A stretch of 64,000 nucleotides of DNA from Erigeron canadensis (GCF_010389155.1 NC_057765.1:6386001-6450000), one strand, 5' to 3'. Counted from the stretch's first letter, positions 31,881 through 45,093 are shown. Notes: generated by a model from the letters alone, not told the origin. Program-made: numbers and translations.

Positions 31881-34800
31881 GCGAATGCCACTGCTTTGCA
31901 GTTGGAAGCATAAACTACTCGGTACAATAGACATATTGAGGTTGCTTATTTGATGTTGGAAGCATGTCTCCTAAGCTTCAAAAGGCAATTCGGATTGCAA
32001 AATCCGTGTGATATGATCAAATAACTCAAGTCTAAGTACGGAAAATAAGTTGGAGTTGAATTACTTTTAGCTAATTGAGTCACTCCATAACTTGAACACG
32101 AGTATGGGAAACCGGTAAATGCTCATGTACTCAAGATGAAGAGTCACTTTGAGCATTATGGAAAGGATTAAACTATGCGTATCTTCTGTCAATTCTTATT
32201 GGTATAAGAGATAATTGCATATTTGCATAGTTGGACTTCATATCAAGTTGATTGAGTATGAAGAAAACCTTTCAAGAAATCTAAGATACCTCAAGTTCTT
32301 ATGATCAAGGGGGGAATGGTTTAGAAAGCAAAACAACCGTAAAGCTAAAGGCAAGAACTTAGGTAAGAGAAACAAAGTGTTTAGTCTCAAAACCTTAAAA
32401 GACCCTTTAGAAAAAGAAGCATACGGCTAAAGACCAGGCTTGTCATCACTATGCTATAGTGAGACACTGGAAAAGGAATTGTCCTAAGTATCTAACTGAG
32501 TTGAACAAGAAGAAGAAGCAAGTTGGTTTAACCAGTTCTTTAAGTATCTTCTTAACTGAATTATAAGTGTTGATGAGATTCAAATGATAATTTAATAGCA
32601 AAAGAGTCAAGTTAACTTGGACTCTATCTTTGACATGGTCATCTTGTTTAATTTTTGTCAAGAAACGCATTTAAAGACTTCAATGTGAAGACATCTTACA
32701 AATCAAATGATGAATCATTTGATAAATGCGTGTCTTCGGCATTATCATTAGCAAGAAACGCATTAACAGTCTTCAATGTGAAGAGATCTTACAAATCAAA
32801 TGATGAATCGTTTGATAAATGCGTGTCTTTCGAATTACCGTTAGCAAGAAAAGCATTGAAAACTTCAACGTGAAGGGATCTTACAATCAAATGATGAATC
32901 ATTTGACAAATGCATATCTTGTATTTTCGGCAATATAACAAGAATACCCTTTCCGCATAAAACCGGAGAGGGCTAAGGAACTACTTGGACTAATACATAT
33001 CGATGTATGTAGCCCTCTTAGACATATGTCAAGGAAAAATGCTAGCTACTTCATCATTCTATGAATGATTTCAGTCATTATGGTTATGTTTACTTGCTTA
33101 AACATAAACATGAAGTCTTTGAAACATTCAAAGAGTTTAAGAATGAAGTTGAAAATCAACTCGGTAAATCCATCAAGATTCTTCATTCGGATCGAGGTGG
33201 TGAATACTTAAGCCAAGAGTTTAAGGATTATCTTAAAGCATGTGGCATTGTCCAACAGCTTACTCCTCCATACACTCCTCAGCATAATGGAGTGTCTAAA
33301 AGGAGAAATCGAACCTTGCTAGAAATGGTAAGATCAATGATGACCCGTACAACTCTCCCATTTTCGTTTTTGGGATTATGCTCTAGAGACTGCTGTATGC
33401 ATTCTGAATATGGTTCCAACCAAGAAGGTTGACAAGACACCGTACGAATTATGGCATGGTGATGTCCCTAATTTGTCTTACTTAAGAGTCTGGGGATGTG
33501 AGGCACTTATGAAGCGTGATACGCCTGACAAACTTAAACCCAGAACTACTAAGTGCATCTTTGTCGGATACCCTAAGGAAATGATGGGTTACGACTTCTA
33601 TGATCCCGCCAAAAACACTGTTCGTGTTGCTCGTTATGCTGAGTTCTTTGAAAAGAAGTTAGTTCAAGAGAACAGTGGGAGGATTGTAGAACTTGATGAG
33701 ATTCAAGAGAAAGATGTGTCACCTTCTGAAGATACTAGCAATCATCAACTTGGGGGGGAAAATGTTCAATGTGATGAACCTCAAGTCGATGATAATGAAG
33801 CGATTCCACTTCGTAGGTCCGAAAGGACAAGACGTCCTACCGAAAGACTATGTCTGATGGTAGAAGAAGACGTTGTTGGAGATCTCGATGAGCCTCCGAA
33901 TTTCAAAGTTGCATTATCAGATCCGGAATCTGACAAATGGCTTGAAGCTACGAAGGTGGAAATGAAATCCATGAAAGACAATCAAGTCTGGAGCTTGGTT
34001 GATCTTCCACAAAATGCTCAGACTGTTGGGTGTAAATGGATCTTCAAGAAGAAGACTGACATGGATGGAAATGTACACACCTATAAAGCTCGTCTCGTGG
34101 CGAAAGGTTATACTCAACGTTTCGGCGTTGATTATGAAGAAACCTTTTCTCCAGTTGCGGACATTAGAGCTATTAGGATTCTCTTAGCCATAGCTGCGTA
34201 CTATGACTTTGAGATATGGCAAATGGATGTTAAGACTGCCTTCTTAAATGGTTACTTGGATGAAGAAGTCTATATGGATCAACCGGAAGGTTTTATTGAT
34301 CCGAAACATCCCAACAAAGTATGCAAGCTTCAAAGATCCATTTATGGACTAAAGCAAGCATCATGAAGTTGGAATAAACGGTTTGATGAAGAAATCAAAA
34401 GGTTTGGTTTTGTTCAAAATCCTGATGAGCCATGTGTATATCGCAAAGCTAGTGGGAGTAATGTTACTTTCCTTGTCTTATATGTCGATGACATATTGAT
34501 CATAGGAAAACACATTCCAATGTTGCAAGATGTTAAATCCCATCTTGGAAAGTGTTTTGCCATGAAAGATTTAGGAGAAGCGGCATTTATTCTTGGAATC
34601 AAGATCTACCGAGATAGATCAAAGCGGTTGTTTAGTTTAAGTCAAAGTGCTTATATTGATAAGGTCTTGAAGCGATTCAAGATGTAGGATTCTAAGCATG
34701 GTTTCGTTCCCCATGCAAGAAAGACTTAACTTATCTAGCAAGAACAGTGCTTCTACACCTAATGAGGTGGAGCGTGTGCGAAAAATCCCTTATGTTTCGG

Positions 34801-35478
34801 CCGTGGGATCTGTTATGTATGCGATAAGATGCACTAGACCTTATATTGCGTTCGCGCAAAATATAGTTAGCCACTATCAGCAAAATCCTGGATAGGATCA
34901 TTGAATTGCTGTAAAGAATATTCTTAAGTACATGTGTGCTACTAAAGAGTTATTCTTGATGTATGGAAGAAATCCTGGCCCATAATTCAAAGTGAATAGA
35001 TACTATGATGTTGGATTTTAGACTGATAAATGTGATTCAAAATATCAGTCGGGATATGTCTTTATTATTTAAATGAAGGCACGGTGGAATGCTATGAGCT
35101 AAAAACCACAGTTGCCGTGTCTACAACAGAGTCTGAGTACATTGCCGCCTCAGAAGCTGCAATGGAAGCAGTCTGGATACGGAAGTTCATTAGCGGGCTC
35201 GACGTGATCCCCTCAAATGAATTACCCATTGATTTGTACTGTGATAATTCCGGTGCATTAATCATTGCCAACGAACCTGGAGTTCAGAAAGGTGTCAGAC
35301 ATTATGCTAGACGATATCACTATGTTCGTGAGCAGATCGAACTAGGTGAAATCAAATTACTCAAAGTTCACATAGATTTTAACTTAGCTGATCCTTTCAC
35401 GAAAGCTTTGTCTAGGCCCAAGCTTGAAAGGCATGCCAATGGCATAGGACTTAAATTAGCTAGTTATTTCATGTAAAT
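31880..35478 (+). pseudogene. Copia element B gag-pol, decayed
   Basis: gag is fragmentary; a CCHC-like remnant (HHYAIVRHWKRNCPKYLTEL) lies at about 32440-32510. Integrase is at 33060-33430 with NDFSHYGYVYL, HSDRGGEY and PQHNGVSKRRNRTL; the usual catalytic Glu of the last motif is Lys (codon 33298-33300). Reverse transcriptase is at 33430-34690 with [20 protein letters not shown] and LYVDDILI. A TGA at 34364-34366 follows GLKQAS, and frameshifts lie near 33420, 34690 and 34890. RNase H is at 35084-35476, ending LKLASYFM. The sequence resembles Tork-type copia elements common in Asteraceae (from memory). Cannot encode a working polyprotein. Confidence 0.85.
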
Positions 35479-36400
35479 CTGTTGTTTCGGTATTTGGATA
35501 AGGGATGTTAAACAATTTATATTTTCTATAATGAAATAAAGTACTTGATATGTTTGATTTCATTCAATATTAAAATTGTGTCCTATATTTGCATGTTTAA
35601 TCCTTGAATATTCATTTAATATCTTATATATTATTGAATATTCTAAATTGTCCATTGTCGATTAATTATATGAGAATATAATTAAACGAAGACAAATGTG
35701 AGTGATTGGTTATATTCTTGGAATATGTAATGGATGGATCCCACCAAACTCACATGATATCCATAGATGATGCATATCGGACTACCCCACTAACGAATTA
35801 TCGCTTTATGCATCATCGTCATTAAGTGAAATTCGTAAATGGTTACTTTTATTGATCCTTTGACTTGAGACACAAGTAGGTCAGCATATATGAATCGCAC
35901 TTACTAGATATAGTTCTAACTCACCTGTATAAGGGGGTACATAAAGGGCTATTTTCAGAAAGCGTCGTGAAATATGATGACTGACACGTGTAGTCAATAT
36001 AGGATTTGTTCCTTCAAATTTGAAAATTGAAGTATGATACCATTTTGCACCCTTATTAGGACTAATTTCATATGAAGTATGTCATCTCACGAACTTCAGC
36101 TTAATTTCATACACGACTTACTGAAAACCCGTGCTTACGTCATCACGAGTTTATGACATCATCGTGCTGACATCATCACAGATTTATGACATCTTCGTGC
36201 TTACTATCCACGACTTAGATGATGTTTTCGTGCCTATGTCATCACGACTTACTGATGTCTTCGTGCTTACATTATCACGAACTATTACTTAACTTCGTAC
36301 TTACTTTATCACGAGTTATTACTTAAGTTCGTATTATACTGAAGATGTTTTTAGCTGATGAATGAGTTCGTGCTTACTATGTTTTTAGCTTAAGTTATTA
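35479..36400 (+). mobile_element. Copia element B post-pol region with degenerate tandem repeat
   Basis: Noncoding DNA after RNase H. From about 36120 to 36400 a degenerate tandem pattern repeats TATCACGA-x-TTA and TTCGTGCTTAC about every 30-45 bases. No 3' LTR of element B follows. Confidence 0.5.
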
Positions 36401-37229
36401 CTATTTTTAGCTGATGAATCAGCTCAATCCCCGCCAGGGCTCTGCCCCTTGGACCCCGCTCCCAGGGGCGTTGCCCCCGGACCCCCGTAATGTGTGGGGG
36501 CTTCGCAATAATGTACATGGTTTCATCATTTGTGCCCAAAGGTCAAATATGATTCTCATGGTGCGTTCTTTTCCTTTCGGATAATAAACACTAAGTATAT
36601 TGATTCTGCCCAAAGGTGATTTAATACACTTTGTGTGCTAAAAGGTATATTTTTTCATGCATAAGATACACGATTGTTAATTTTGTGCCCAAAGGTCAAA
36701 AGATAAGCGTTGTGCCGCATGACCCTAATGCTCATGTGTACTTAGATATTAGTTACTTCTGCCCAAAGGTGATGTAAATCTAAGTAGAACCTTATGTCAA
36801 CTTATTGTTTTGGTGTTTACAATAGGTTACCTATCACTGGCTTCATTAGTATAATGGTCTTAGTCTCATTACTTTAAGGAACATTACTTTAGCCTCTTAC
36901 GTATTTAGGCATTACGTTAGTTCCATTACTTTTAGAGACATTACTTAATAAGCCTTGGATATCTAATTATGAGGAACATTATTATTAGCCCTTAGTTAAG
37001 TTTAGGCGTTACTTTAGTTCCATTAGTTTTATAGATATTGCTTAGTCTGCTTTAGATAGCTAATTATGTCACTATAATCTTATTGCCTTTAGTTTTAGGC
37101 ATTACTTCAATAATTTTCTGTTACTTGTATCATAAATTGATATCCTCCTTATTTCCACTCTAGTACCTAACTTAGGCATTAAGTCGCCTATTGATGCAAA
37201 CTTTGCTTTATGAAAGGATTAATTACCTC
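36401..37229 (+). mobile_element. Leader region of copia element A
   Basis: Starts with a GC-rich phrase (CCAGGGCTCTGCCCCTTGGA) then four copies of GCCCAAAGGT at about 36533, 36606, 36688 and 36763, followed by repeated 'AGGCATTACTTTAGTTCCAT'-like phrases. No coding sequence. Assigned to element A because degraded gag follows. Confidence 0.4.
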
Positions 37230-40200
37230 TAACTTTGGAGATGCTAGACCTTGACTATGTCATTCGCCATAATGAACCCACTGCTATTACTGCTAACTTT
37301 TCCGCAGCTCATAAAGCGAATTTTTTAAAAAATGGGATAAGGCGAATCACTTGTCACTAATGATGGTCAGGAACTTCATCAATTAAAGTATCTGAGGGAA
37401 TGTATAAGACGTATGCAAGTAGCTTAAGTATAAAGGAAATAGCAGTATTTGTGAACACATAATGAATATGACTGACATGACTCATAAGTTTAAGAGTCCT
37501 AAAATGGAAGTCTTTGACAATTTTCTTATGCATTTTATAATGACCTCATTGCTTGCTCATTCCGACACCTTCAAGAATTAGATATAATGCTATGAAGGAT
37601 AAATGGTTGATGAGTGAACGAATAGCAATGTGTGTGCAAGAAAATGTTCGCCTTAAGTTGGGCCAACCTAAAGTGTTTACCTTACTACCACTGCTAATTC
37701 CATTAAGAAGAAAGATATAACAGTAATAAGACTGCAAATTAAAGTTCAAAAGGCTAATCATGGTGCTTTTACCTCTAGTTTTGAGTCCTTGGCGAGCAAT
37801 CCTAACTGCAAATTCTCATTGTGCCCAGATTGCCTTAATTTCAAGGAACTGCTAGCTAAGAAAGGTAACCTATTTCATGTAATATTTGATTCTTTTATGT
37901 TTAATGTATCTTCTAATACATGTGTGAGTGATTCTAGTTCTATGGTTCATGTGATTAACTCAACATAAGGATTCCATACAATTCAGAAGCTATTACATGA
38001 CCAAAGAAAGCTTAGAGTTGGAAGGATTGATCTCTTATATGTCGAAACCATGGAGACTTATGATTTACATATAAACACTTGAAAGTGTATTAGACTAGTG
38101 GATACCTTATGTGTACCGAGAATTTCTCAGAACCTTGTATCTATTTCTCTAGTTTAAGACCTTGAAAGTTATGTAATTATTCATGGTTACGAAGAAATTG
38201 CCATTACTCATAATAATGAATTCCTTGGTCATAATATCTTTGATGAATTGTTGTGTAAGTTAGTTATACATCATAATTTCTCACCGTCTTTGTTGTCTCC
38301 TAATATTGATGACATAACTAAAACAAAGACAAAATCACCTAACTAATTAAGAGAATTACTCCATATAGTGGCATAAATACCTTAGCCACATCTCACGAGT
38401 TTGCATGATACAACTCATAAAGGATGGAATATTACATTCTCTTAACTTTTGTGATTTTAAAACATGTATTCAATGGCTTAAGGGATTAAGAAAGGAGCCA
38501 ATAGAAGTTCCAACTTGTTGGAAATAATTCACTCTGATGTTAGTATCTCCTATCCCGCAACCATCTCAGAACATCACTTACTACATTCATTAACGATTAT
38601 TCATGTTATATGCACCTACATCTGATCTGAACCCTTAGAGACTTTTATCGATCTTATAACTTTGGTTTTAAACCAACTTGATCATAAAAATAAAAGTTGT
38701 GAGATCAGATAGAGGAGGTGAGTATTATGGTTGACATATTGATATTGGTTATGCTTTTAATCCTTTCCATAACTTTTGAAAGGAACAAGACATAAGTAAC
38801 CAATATACCATGTTTGGTTCTCCTCAACGAAATTATGTTGCTAAAAGGAGAAATAGAACCTTAATGGACATGGTGAAAAGTATGTTTGTCAACACTAACT
38901 TACCTACTTTCCTTTGGACTGAGGCCTTACGCACAAATGTTCATATACTCAATAAGAGTTCCATTAGAATCTATCCTTAAGACTCATGGACAGAAAGGAA
39001 ACTGAGTCTGAGTTATATGAACGTATGAGGTTGAACTGCCAAAGCATAACTCTATAACCCTAACTTAAAGAAACTGAATCCTAAATCCTTTACCCGTTTC
39101 TTTATCGGTTATTAGTTTTACTGTCTTTCCTACACTACTAGCATTATTGACACGCAGTATGTCACATTTCGAGAACTAAGAGATCAGTGGGAGCACGACA
39201 AATCATAACTTAAGATTTGCAGGAAGTACAAGAAGCGGGGGGAACCACTCGTCGGTTATTATTACTCCTCCGATAACTCCTCTTGTACCCAACGCTGCTC
39301 CTAATATCACTGATCCACCTTCTCTATCAGAGTTCTAAACCTCCTACTTAGAATACTACTAATGTTAAAGCATCTTATTAATAATGCTAAAGCAAAGCAT
39401 CTTACTACTAATGCTAAAGCATCTTCCTTATTGAACCAGAAAATCAACTCAGGAGATCATTTCGGTCACTCATGACCATAACTTTGATGATTTCATTATT
39501 TAACTGAAGTTGAAGACATTGGAAAGCTTACTGATTCTACCTCTTATTAAGAAGCCATTAATAGCGATCAGGTCACTTAGTGGAATGAAGCCATGATTTA
39601 ACAGATTAATTCTGTGTGGCATAGTGACGTTTGGGACTTGGTTGAATTTCTTGAAGGATCCAAATCTATAAGTTGTAAGTGGATCTTCAAAACCAAATTA
39701 GACCCGAATGAAAACGTCAAATGCTATAAGGCCATAACCATTTGCGAAGGGTTTTACTCAAAAGGAAGGAATCGATTATCAAGAGACCTTATCTCATGTC
39801 TCATAAAGATTCCTTAAGGATCATCATGGCATTCGTATCTCATTATGATTTAGAGTTACATTAGATGGATGTTAAGACCACTTTCCTAAATGCAAACTTG
39901 CATTAAGATGGATACATGTGAACCTGAAGTTCCATAAAGTAAATAGCACATGCTCTGCAAGTTGAATAAGTCCATATACGGGTTAAAGCAAACATCACTA
40001 AAATGGTACGTTACGTTTAATGAAGTCATAAGAGGACAAGACTTCCTAAGAAAATCAAGTGGATTAATGCACCTATCTCAAGATCAGTGGGAGTAAATTT
40101 ACAATCCTTGTTTTGCACGTGGATGATATACTTGCAAGTAATAACTTGGATATGTTGCATGAGTCGAAGCGTTTACTTTTCGTAAAATGTCGACATAAAA

Positions 40201-41060
40201 GATCTCGGTGATGCCTTTAATGTCACAGGAATCGAAATACATCGGGATAGGTGTAATGATGTTCCAGTTCTTTCTCAAAAGACTTATATTAAACACATCT
40301 TTGAACGCCATAACATGTAACACTACACACCCACTATAGATCTATTAGTAAAAAGGAAACGTATGTGATTGTTCCCAAAGTCTGAACATTGAGATTAAAG
40401 AAAAGGCAAATGAGGATGATACCTTACTCATAAGTAGTTGAGAGCATTATGTACGCTCAGGTCTGTACTCGTCCAGCTATCGCTCATATTGCCGGTATGC
40501 TTGGGAATTAAGTATATAATCCCGGATTAGCATATTGGAAAATGGCTAAAAAGGTTCTACGATATCTGCAAAGGACTAAAGACTACATATTAACTTATAG
40601 GAGAGGTGACAACTTAGAAGTAGTGGGATGTTCTAATTCCAATAAGAAATCTACTTCTGGATGTATATTTATGATTAGTTGGCAAACCTATCTTTTGACG
40701 GAGTCATAAGTAGAAACTGACTGCAACGTCTACCATGATGTCTGAAGGTTCATAATTTCATGTCATGAGATGTTGTTAAAGAACCTGGTTAGTGGACTCG
40801 AAAGTCGTCAACTTTATTACCAGACCATTGAAGTTTTATTGTGATAACTCAGCTACCGTAATTCTTTGAACAGTAACAGTTCAACTAGCGCTAAGATGTA
40901 TCTCGATACAAAGTATCTGTTTGTGAACAGATTGAGGAAAATGTTCTTTGTATTGAGTACATAAGTACACATAAATGTGCTACTGGATCCAATGACCGAA
41001 GGTCTTCCTCCTAAAATCTTCGTAGGATACGTATCGAAGATGAGGCTTACTTAAAGACAT
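37230..41060 (+). pseudogene. Copia element A gag-pol, heavily decayed
   Basis: Frames are broken many times, but the order of remnants is that of a copia polyprotein. A gag-like region (HNEPTAITANFSAAHKANF) is near 37265, a zinc-knuckle remnant ending FKELLAKKG is near 37850, and protease/integrase-like pieces with LLEIIHSDVS are near 38520. A reverse-transcriptase segment SCKWIFKTKLDPNENVKCYK is near 39672, and RNase H-like pieces end about 41060. The 3' LTR (41387-41872) follows. Much older or less constrained than element B judging by the number of stops. Confidence 0.7.
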
Positions 41061-41386
41061 ATTATGATAGCATGTTGTACTTATTGGTCATTATTATTAT
41101 GTTAATGAAAAATTTTCCTCCTTATTTAGATTTTGTTTGTCTATTAGTTACACTTCGAGCTCATAATAGTGTAAAGACATTATATAACAAAATTTGTCTT
41201 AGTCAATTGATCATTGCTTATTAGTTTTAAATTTGAGTCATAGTTTGACTAGTGGGGGTCCTGAGTTGATGTTCTTCTCTACGATTGTACTTATTGGCTA
41301 TGATTTCGGTTTAAAACAAAATGAGTACTATTCCGGAACTTATTTGAATACTCATAGATAAATGATCGCTCGGTCAAGTGGGAGAA

Positions 41387-41872
41387 TGTTGGAACCACAT
41401 TAGTGTGACCGTCACTGATCATGTATCATTCCTGATATGATAATTGACAATAACTGAAATACCTATGTCTAGGTAAATATATGATGGACGTATTTACTCT
41501 TAGACACGTAGTATAGGGTTTCCCATTAGGTGATTGTAACTAAGAGGACTAATGATACACACATTAAACACCAGAAGGGTTGAATGTGTAAATACTAAAG
41601 GGTTGAATGTGTAATTACTCTCATTATAAATAGAGGGTAATTAACCCTAAGTTAAAGCTAATCACAAACACATAATAAACCCTAATTTTCGTGTGTGTAC
41701 TCCTCTCTAATTCGTGCATCATGTTCCAGCCGAATTTATCATCCCATTATTACTCAATCACCTTGTTATGGGAACCCAAAATCAATAGCAATTATGCTTT
41801 AATGTTCTTACAGGTTCCACAGGACGATTGGGGATGTTTTATCACTCGAATCGAATCATGTTTATTCCAACA
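41387..41872 (+). repeat. 3' LTR of copia element A
   Basis: Begins TGTTGGAACCACATTAG and ends ATTCCAACA, with a purine-rich GTGGGAGAA just before it as the polypurine tract. A close relative forms the solo LTR at 60303-60787. It abuts ligase exon 1 exactly at 41873, so the insertion point lies inside that coding exon. The partner 5' LTR is absent. Confidence 0.9.
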
Positions 41873-42754
41873 AACAATAGATGAACCAAGTGACAAAATC
41901 CCCAAAGTGAAAAGTGTAAGGCCATAGATGTGAAACATGGGTATAACAGCCAAATAAATGCTCTTTTCGTGATTGTTCCCGTATTGTGAAGCTTCAAATC
42001 GAACAAATAGCTCAACACCGGCTATCAAGTTTTTGTGAGTCAATACTACGCCTTTACTAACACCGGTAGTGCCAGAAGAAAAAAGAATAGTCGCGGTGTC
42101 ATCTTGACTAATTGTTCGTGGTGGCAGTGTTTTATGATTACTCGTAATCAACTGGTAAAAGCGCGAGTAGTCTACGCTTAGTGCATCAAACTTTGGGGTT
42201 TCAGGTACTCCAACCAAAACAATCCCTAATGAGCTCAGTTCGTTGATTCTAGTAGACACGGTGAAGGCAAGTTTCACATTACAAGCGGAAGTTTGTTTTT
42301 TAATCTCTTGGGGACTACTTAGAGGGTTCATTGTGGTTACGACACCACCAAGATACAATACACCCAAGAAAATGATATGAAAGTGTATCGAATTTGGCAC
42401 GAGCATTAACACAACATCACCTTTGAAAATACCCATTTGGTGGTGAAGCCCGAATGCCATAGATTTTACCAATGGCTGTAGTTCCGCGTATGATACAGAA
42501 CGCCCGGTTAATGCATCAATGAAGGATGTTTTGCCATTGTGTTTTTGGGAAAAAATGTACGAGACAACGTCGACAAAGGGGTTAGAAGGAAGGGTTCTTG
42601 GCGAATGTTTGCTTTCGTATACTCCGGTTTCTTGACAATACCAGTGTGGAAGATCATTATTGGGCTTTTCTTGTTTGAATTTGTCTTTGAATAAATTAAA
42701 ATTTTGTAAAGAATGGATGTCACTTGATTGATTTAGGCTAAAGAATGATGCCAT
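41873..42754 (-). pseudogene. 4CL-like acyl-CoA synthetase, N-terminal exon (cut by a copia LTR)
   Basis: An open minus-strand frame of 294 codons from MASFFSLNQSSD to LSLGSSIV, where a copia LTR replaces the rest. Features: a KTSFIDALTGRSVSYAEL region, the ANL-superfamily AMP-binding P-loop SSGTTGVSKGVVLTHKN, and MFHIYGLTLF. Together with 28476-29478 this is one gene of the 4CL-like family, closest by eye to the peroxisomal 4CL-like/OPCL branch, which makes acyl-CoA from ATP and a carboxylic acid. This exon itself has no stop or frameshift. The part cannot fold into a complete enzyme, and the C-terminal exons carry a separate frameshift. Confidence 0.9.
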
Positions 42755-43175
42755 ATCTATTTTAAGAAGAATGGAAGAAAGAAAGAAGTTAGATATTGTT
42801 TGTTGTACGTTGGGCTAACGAATGTAGTGCGGGGGTATATATATAATTCTTAATTACCTGGTATCCATGATTGAACGTAGAGAAATTTTCAAGTTTTAAC
42901 CTATGGTGGATACATTATTAGAAAAATAATTTTTAACTCTTTTCAAAAAAAGATACCTCAAAAGTTAAAGGAAACTCAGATTTAATAAGTAACTACTAAC
43001 AAGTCAACCTTTTTTGGCTTAGCAGACTATTTTCGTTGGGTTGGTTCATATGTTTCCGTTTGTGTAGATGATGAAGACCACCATGCATATCGAACGATAA
43101 GAACAAAGTATTCATTATGTTCGACTAATAGTTTGTAACCTGTTACTATAACATAAACGAGCGTAAATGAACCAT
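42755..43175. other. Region upstream of the broken ligase
   Basis: Would hold the ligase promoter (minus strand). TATA-like ATATATATA lies at about 42836-42845 on the complement. Nothing else recognised. Confidence 0.35.
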
Positions 43176-43562
43176 AGTTGTCAAACTCGTGACTCGACTC
43201 GTACGAGTCGAGTCAAAACAAAGGGAAAACGAGGCGACTCGATAGAATGACTCGTAACATGACTCGTGTTTTGTGGTGCGAGTCGGTCCGAGTCATGTTC
43301 CGAGTCACGAGTCACGAAATAATTTTATTTTAATTTTTAATTTTTTTTTAAACATAACTCTTATATGCTTTTAAATTTGATTTGATTTTAATGGCTATTC
43401 TATTTTTAGCTTAATATAGTAATACATTACAATATGTATACAATAAATACTTGCACATAATTACAAAAATGTACATTTTTAATTATTCTGACTCTTACGA
43501 TTCGAGTCACGAGTTGAAAAATCAGATTTCGAGTCGAGTCGAGATTTACGAGTCGACAACAT
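43176..43562. mobile_element. GAGTC-rich inverted-repeat element
   Basis: Left end TTGTCAAACTCGTGACTCG and complement of the right end TTGTCGACTCGTAAATCTCG form imperfect inverted ends, with many GAGTC/GACTC motifs inside. Noncoding MITE-like element; class uncertain. Confidence 0.5.
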
Positions 43563-43796
43563 TGAAATGAACAACTTTAAAAGAGAGAGAGTGTGTGTAT
43601 AAATGGCTTTAAATGGTTGTTGTTGTTTTTTTTTAATTACACAAAATATTATTTAGGAATAAATAATTTTAAAAAGTACATTGATATTTTTTTATAAATA
43701 TTTACTTTTATTTTATAAAAGAATACTTAATTTTTATAAAAAAATTATTGTAAATATTTAATTATTTATTAAAAATTATTAATATATCAAATTATA

Positions 43797-44108
43797 GCGC
43801 GGTGATTGATGCTGCACAACGTAAACGCGTCAAATATAAGACTAAGTGTGCGGATATTGGATATGAATTTCTCCCATTCTCATTCTCTTCTTTTGGGGAA
43901 CTTGAAAAGGATGTTGTGACCATACTAAAACGGATCCGAAAGTTCTCCGTGACTCAAGACATTGGAGCATGTGCAGCTGCTCATATATTTAGTAGGGTTG
44001 GTTTTGCTATAATTAGAGGAGTGAGGGCCCATATAGTATCTCGGCTTCCCACTAACTTTTTGTAATTTCCATGAATTTCTAATAAAATGATGTTTATAAT
44101 AATAATAA
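43797..44108 (+). pseudogene. Fragment of a repeated plant ORF, probably transposon-derived
   Basis: Open frame from VIDAAQRKRVKYKTKCADIG through FLPFSFSSFGELEKDVVTIL to VSRLPTNFL and a stop at 44065, followed by AATAAAATG and a short TAA run. I recall this C-terminal block from many plant repeat-associated proteins with a reverse-transcriptase-like N-terminus, so a 5'-truncated LINE-like copy is possible. I cannot name the family with certainty, and the segment starts without a credible start codon. Confidence 0.4.
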
Positions 44109-44325
44109 TACCTGGACTATCCACCATATTACTGGTTTCATACCTAAAACTTTAAATTTTACGGTAGTCATACCCCAACTTAATGGCCAAACTGACGCCC
44201 GTCAGGTCAGGTATCGTCCAAGGGGAGAATTGATAAGTTGAGGTATAATGAGAATAATTTTAAAGTTATAGATATGAAATCAGTAATATAGTAGATAATC
44301 CAGGTACTATTTCAGTAAATAACCC
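44109..44325. mobile_element. MITE with inverted arms of about 75 bp
   Basis: The left arm TACCTGGACTATCCACCATA and the complement of the right arm TACCTGGATTATCTACTATA stay similar for about 75 bases each. The right end extends to AAATAACCC, which the left side lacks, so the left tip seems lost. Noncoding. Confidence 0.65.
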
Positions 44326-44717
44326 TTAAATATACTCTAACTTCTACTTATTTCACTCGTCAATATTAATATTAATATTCATATACAAAACAATGGTCCT
44401 GTGATGGCTTAGATTTGTTTTTAATAAAAGTTATACCAGATAAAGTAGTTATGTGATGGCTCTGAATTCTGATGGCTCCCATAATTTTTGCCTATAAATG
44501 ATCTTCATTTTACATCTATCTATATCTATCTATATCTATCCATCTATATATATATATATATATATATATTGTTTAGTAACTAGTATAAAATAGTGATGGA
44601 ATATTAATTAATTTGAATTATGTTACTTAAAAGTTTCATTTTTCAAAGTGTTAACCAATTAATACAAATAACTATAGATATAAATATAGATAGATACGTG
44701 ATTATAATTAGTAACTC

Positions 44718-45010
44718 GGGTTTAGTATTTATGGGTGTAAGTAACTTTTACATGTTTTCTATTGTGTGAATGTAACTTTCATTTGGTTCATTGAATGTAA
44801 CTAACCTGCTAAATTGAACGATTAATGTAAAAGTGTATACATGGCACACCATATGAGCTGCCACGTAGAAGGTTTTGATTGGTCAACGTAAATATTTTAC
44901 ATTAATCGTTCAAATTTAACGGGTTAATTACATGCAATGAACCAAATGAATGTTACATTCACACAATATAAAAAAAGTAAAAGTTATTTATACTTCCAGA
45001 TATTTAACCC
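44718..45010. mobile_element. MULE-type MITE with perfect 10-bp target duplication
   Basis: 293 bp with inverted arms over about 115 bp each (left GGGTTTAGTATTTATGGG, complement of right GGGTTAAATATCTGGAAG, then ATTGTGTGAATGTAAC in both). It is flanked by an identical TTAGTAACTC at 44708-44717 and 45011-45020. A 10-bp duplication points to Mutator-like transposition. No coding. Confidence 0.9.
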
Positions 45011-45045
45011 TTAGTAACTCTATATATGTTACTATACTTTTACAT

Positions 45046-45046
45046 A

Positions 45047-45093
<47 letters not shown>
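45046..45093. repeat. TAA microsatellite
   Basis: About 16 TAA units; a few more units (45850-45862) follow the Helitron, showing that it inserted into this array. Confidence 0.95.

Noticed and set aside
36419..36613. Minus-strand 64-codon GC-rich frame
   Set aside because: It covers the GC-rich CCAGGGCTCTGCCCC phrase and GCCCAAAGGT repeats of the copia leader; no protein family.
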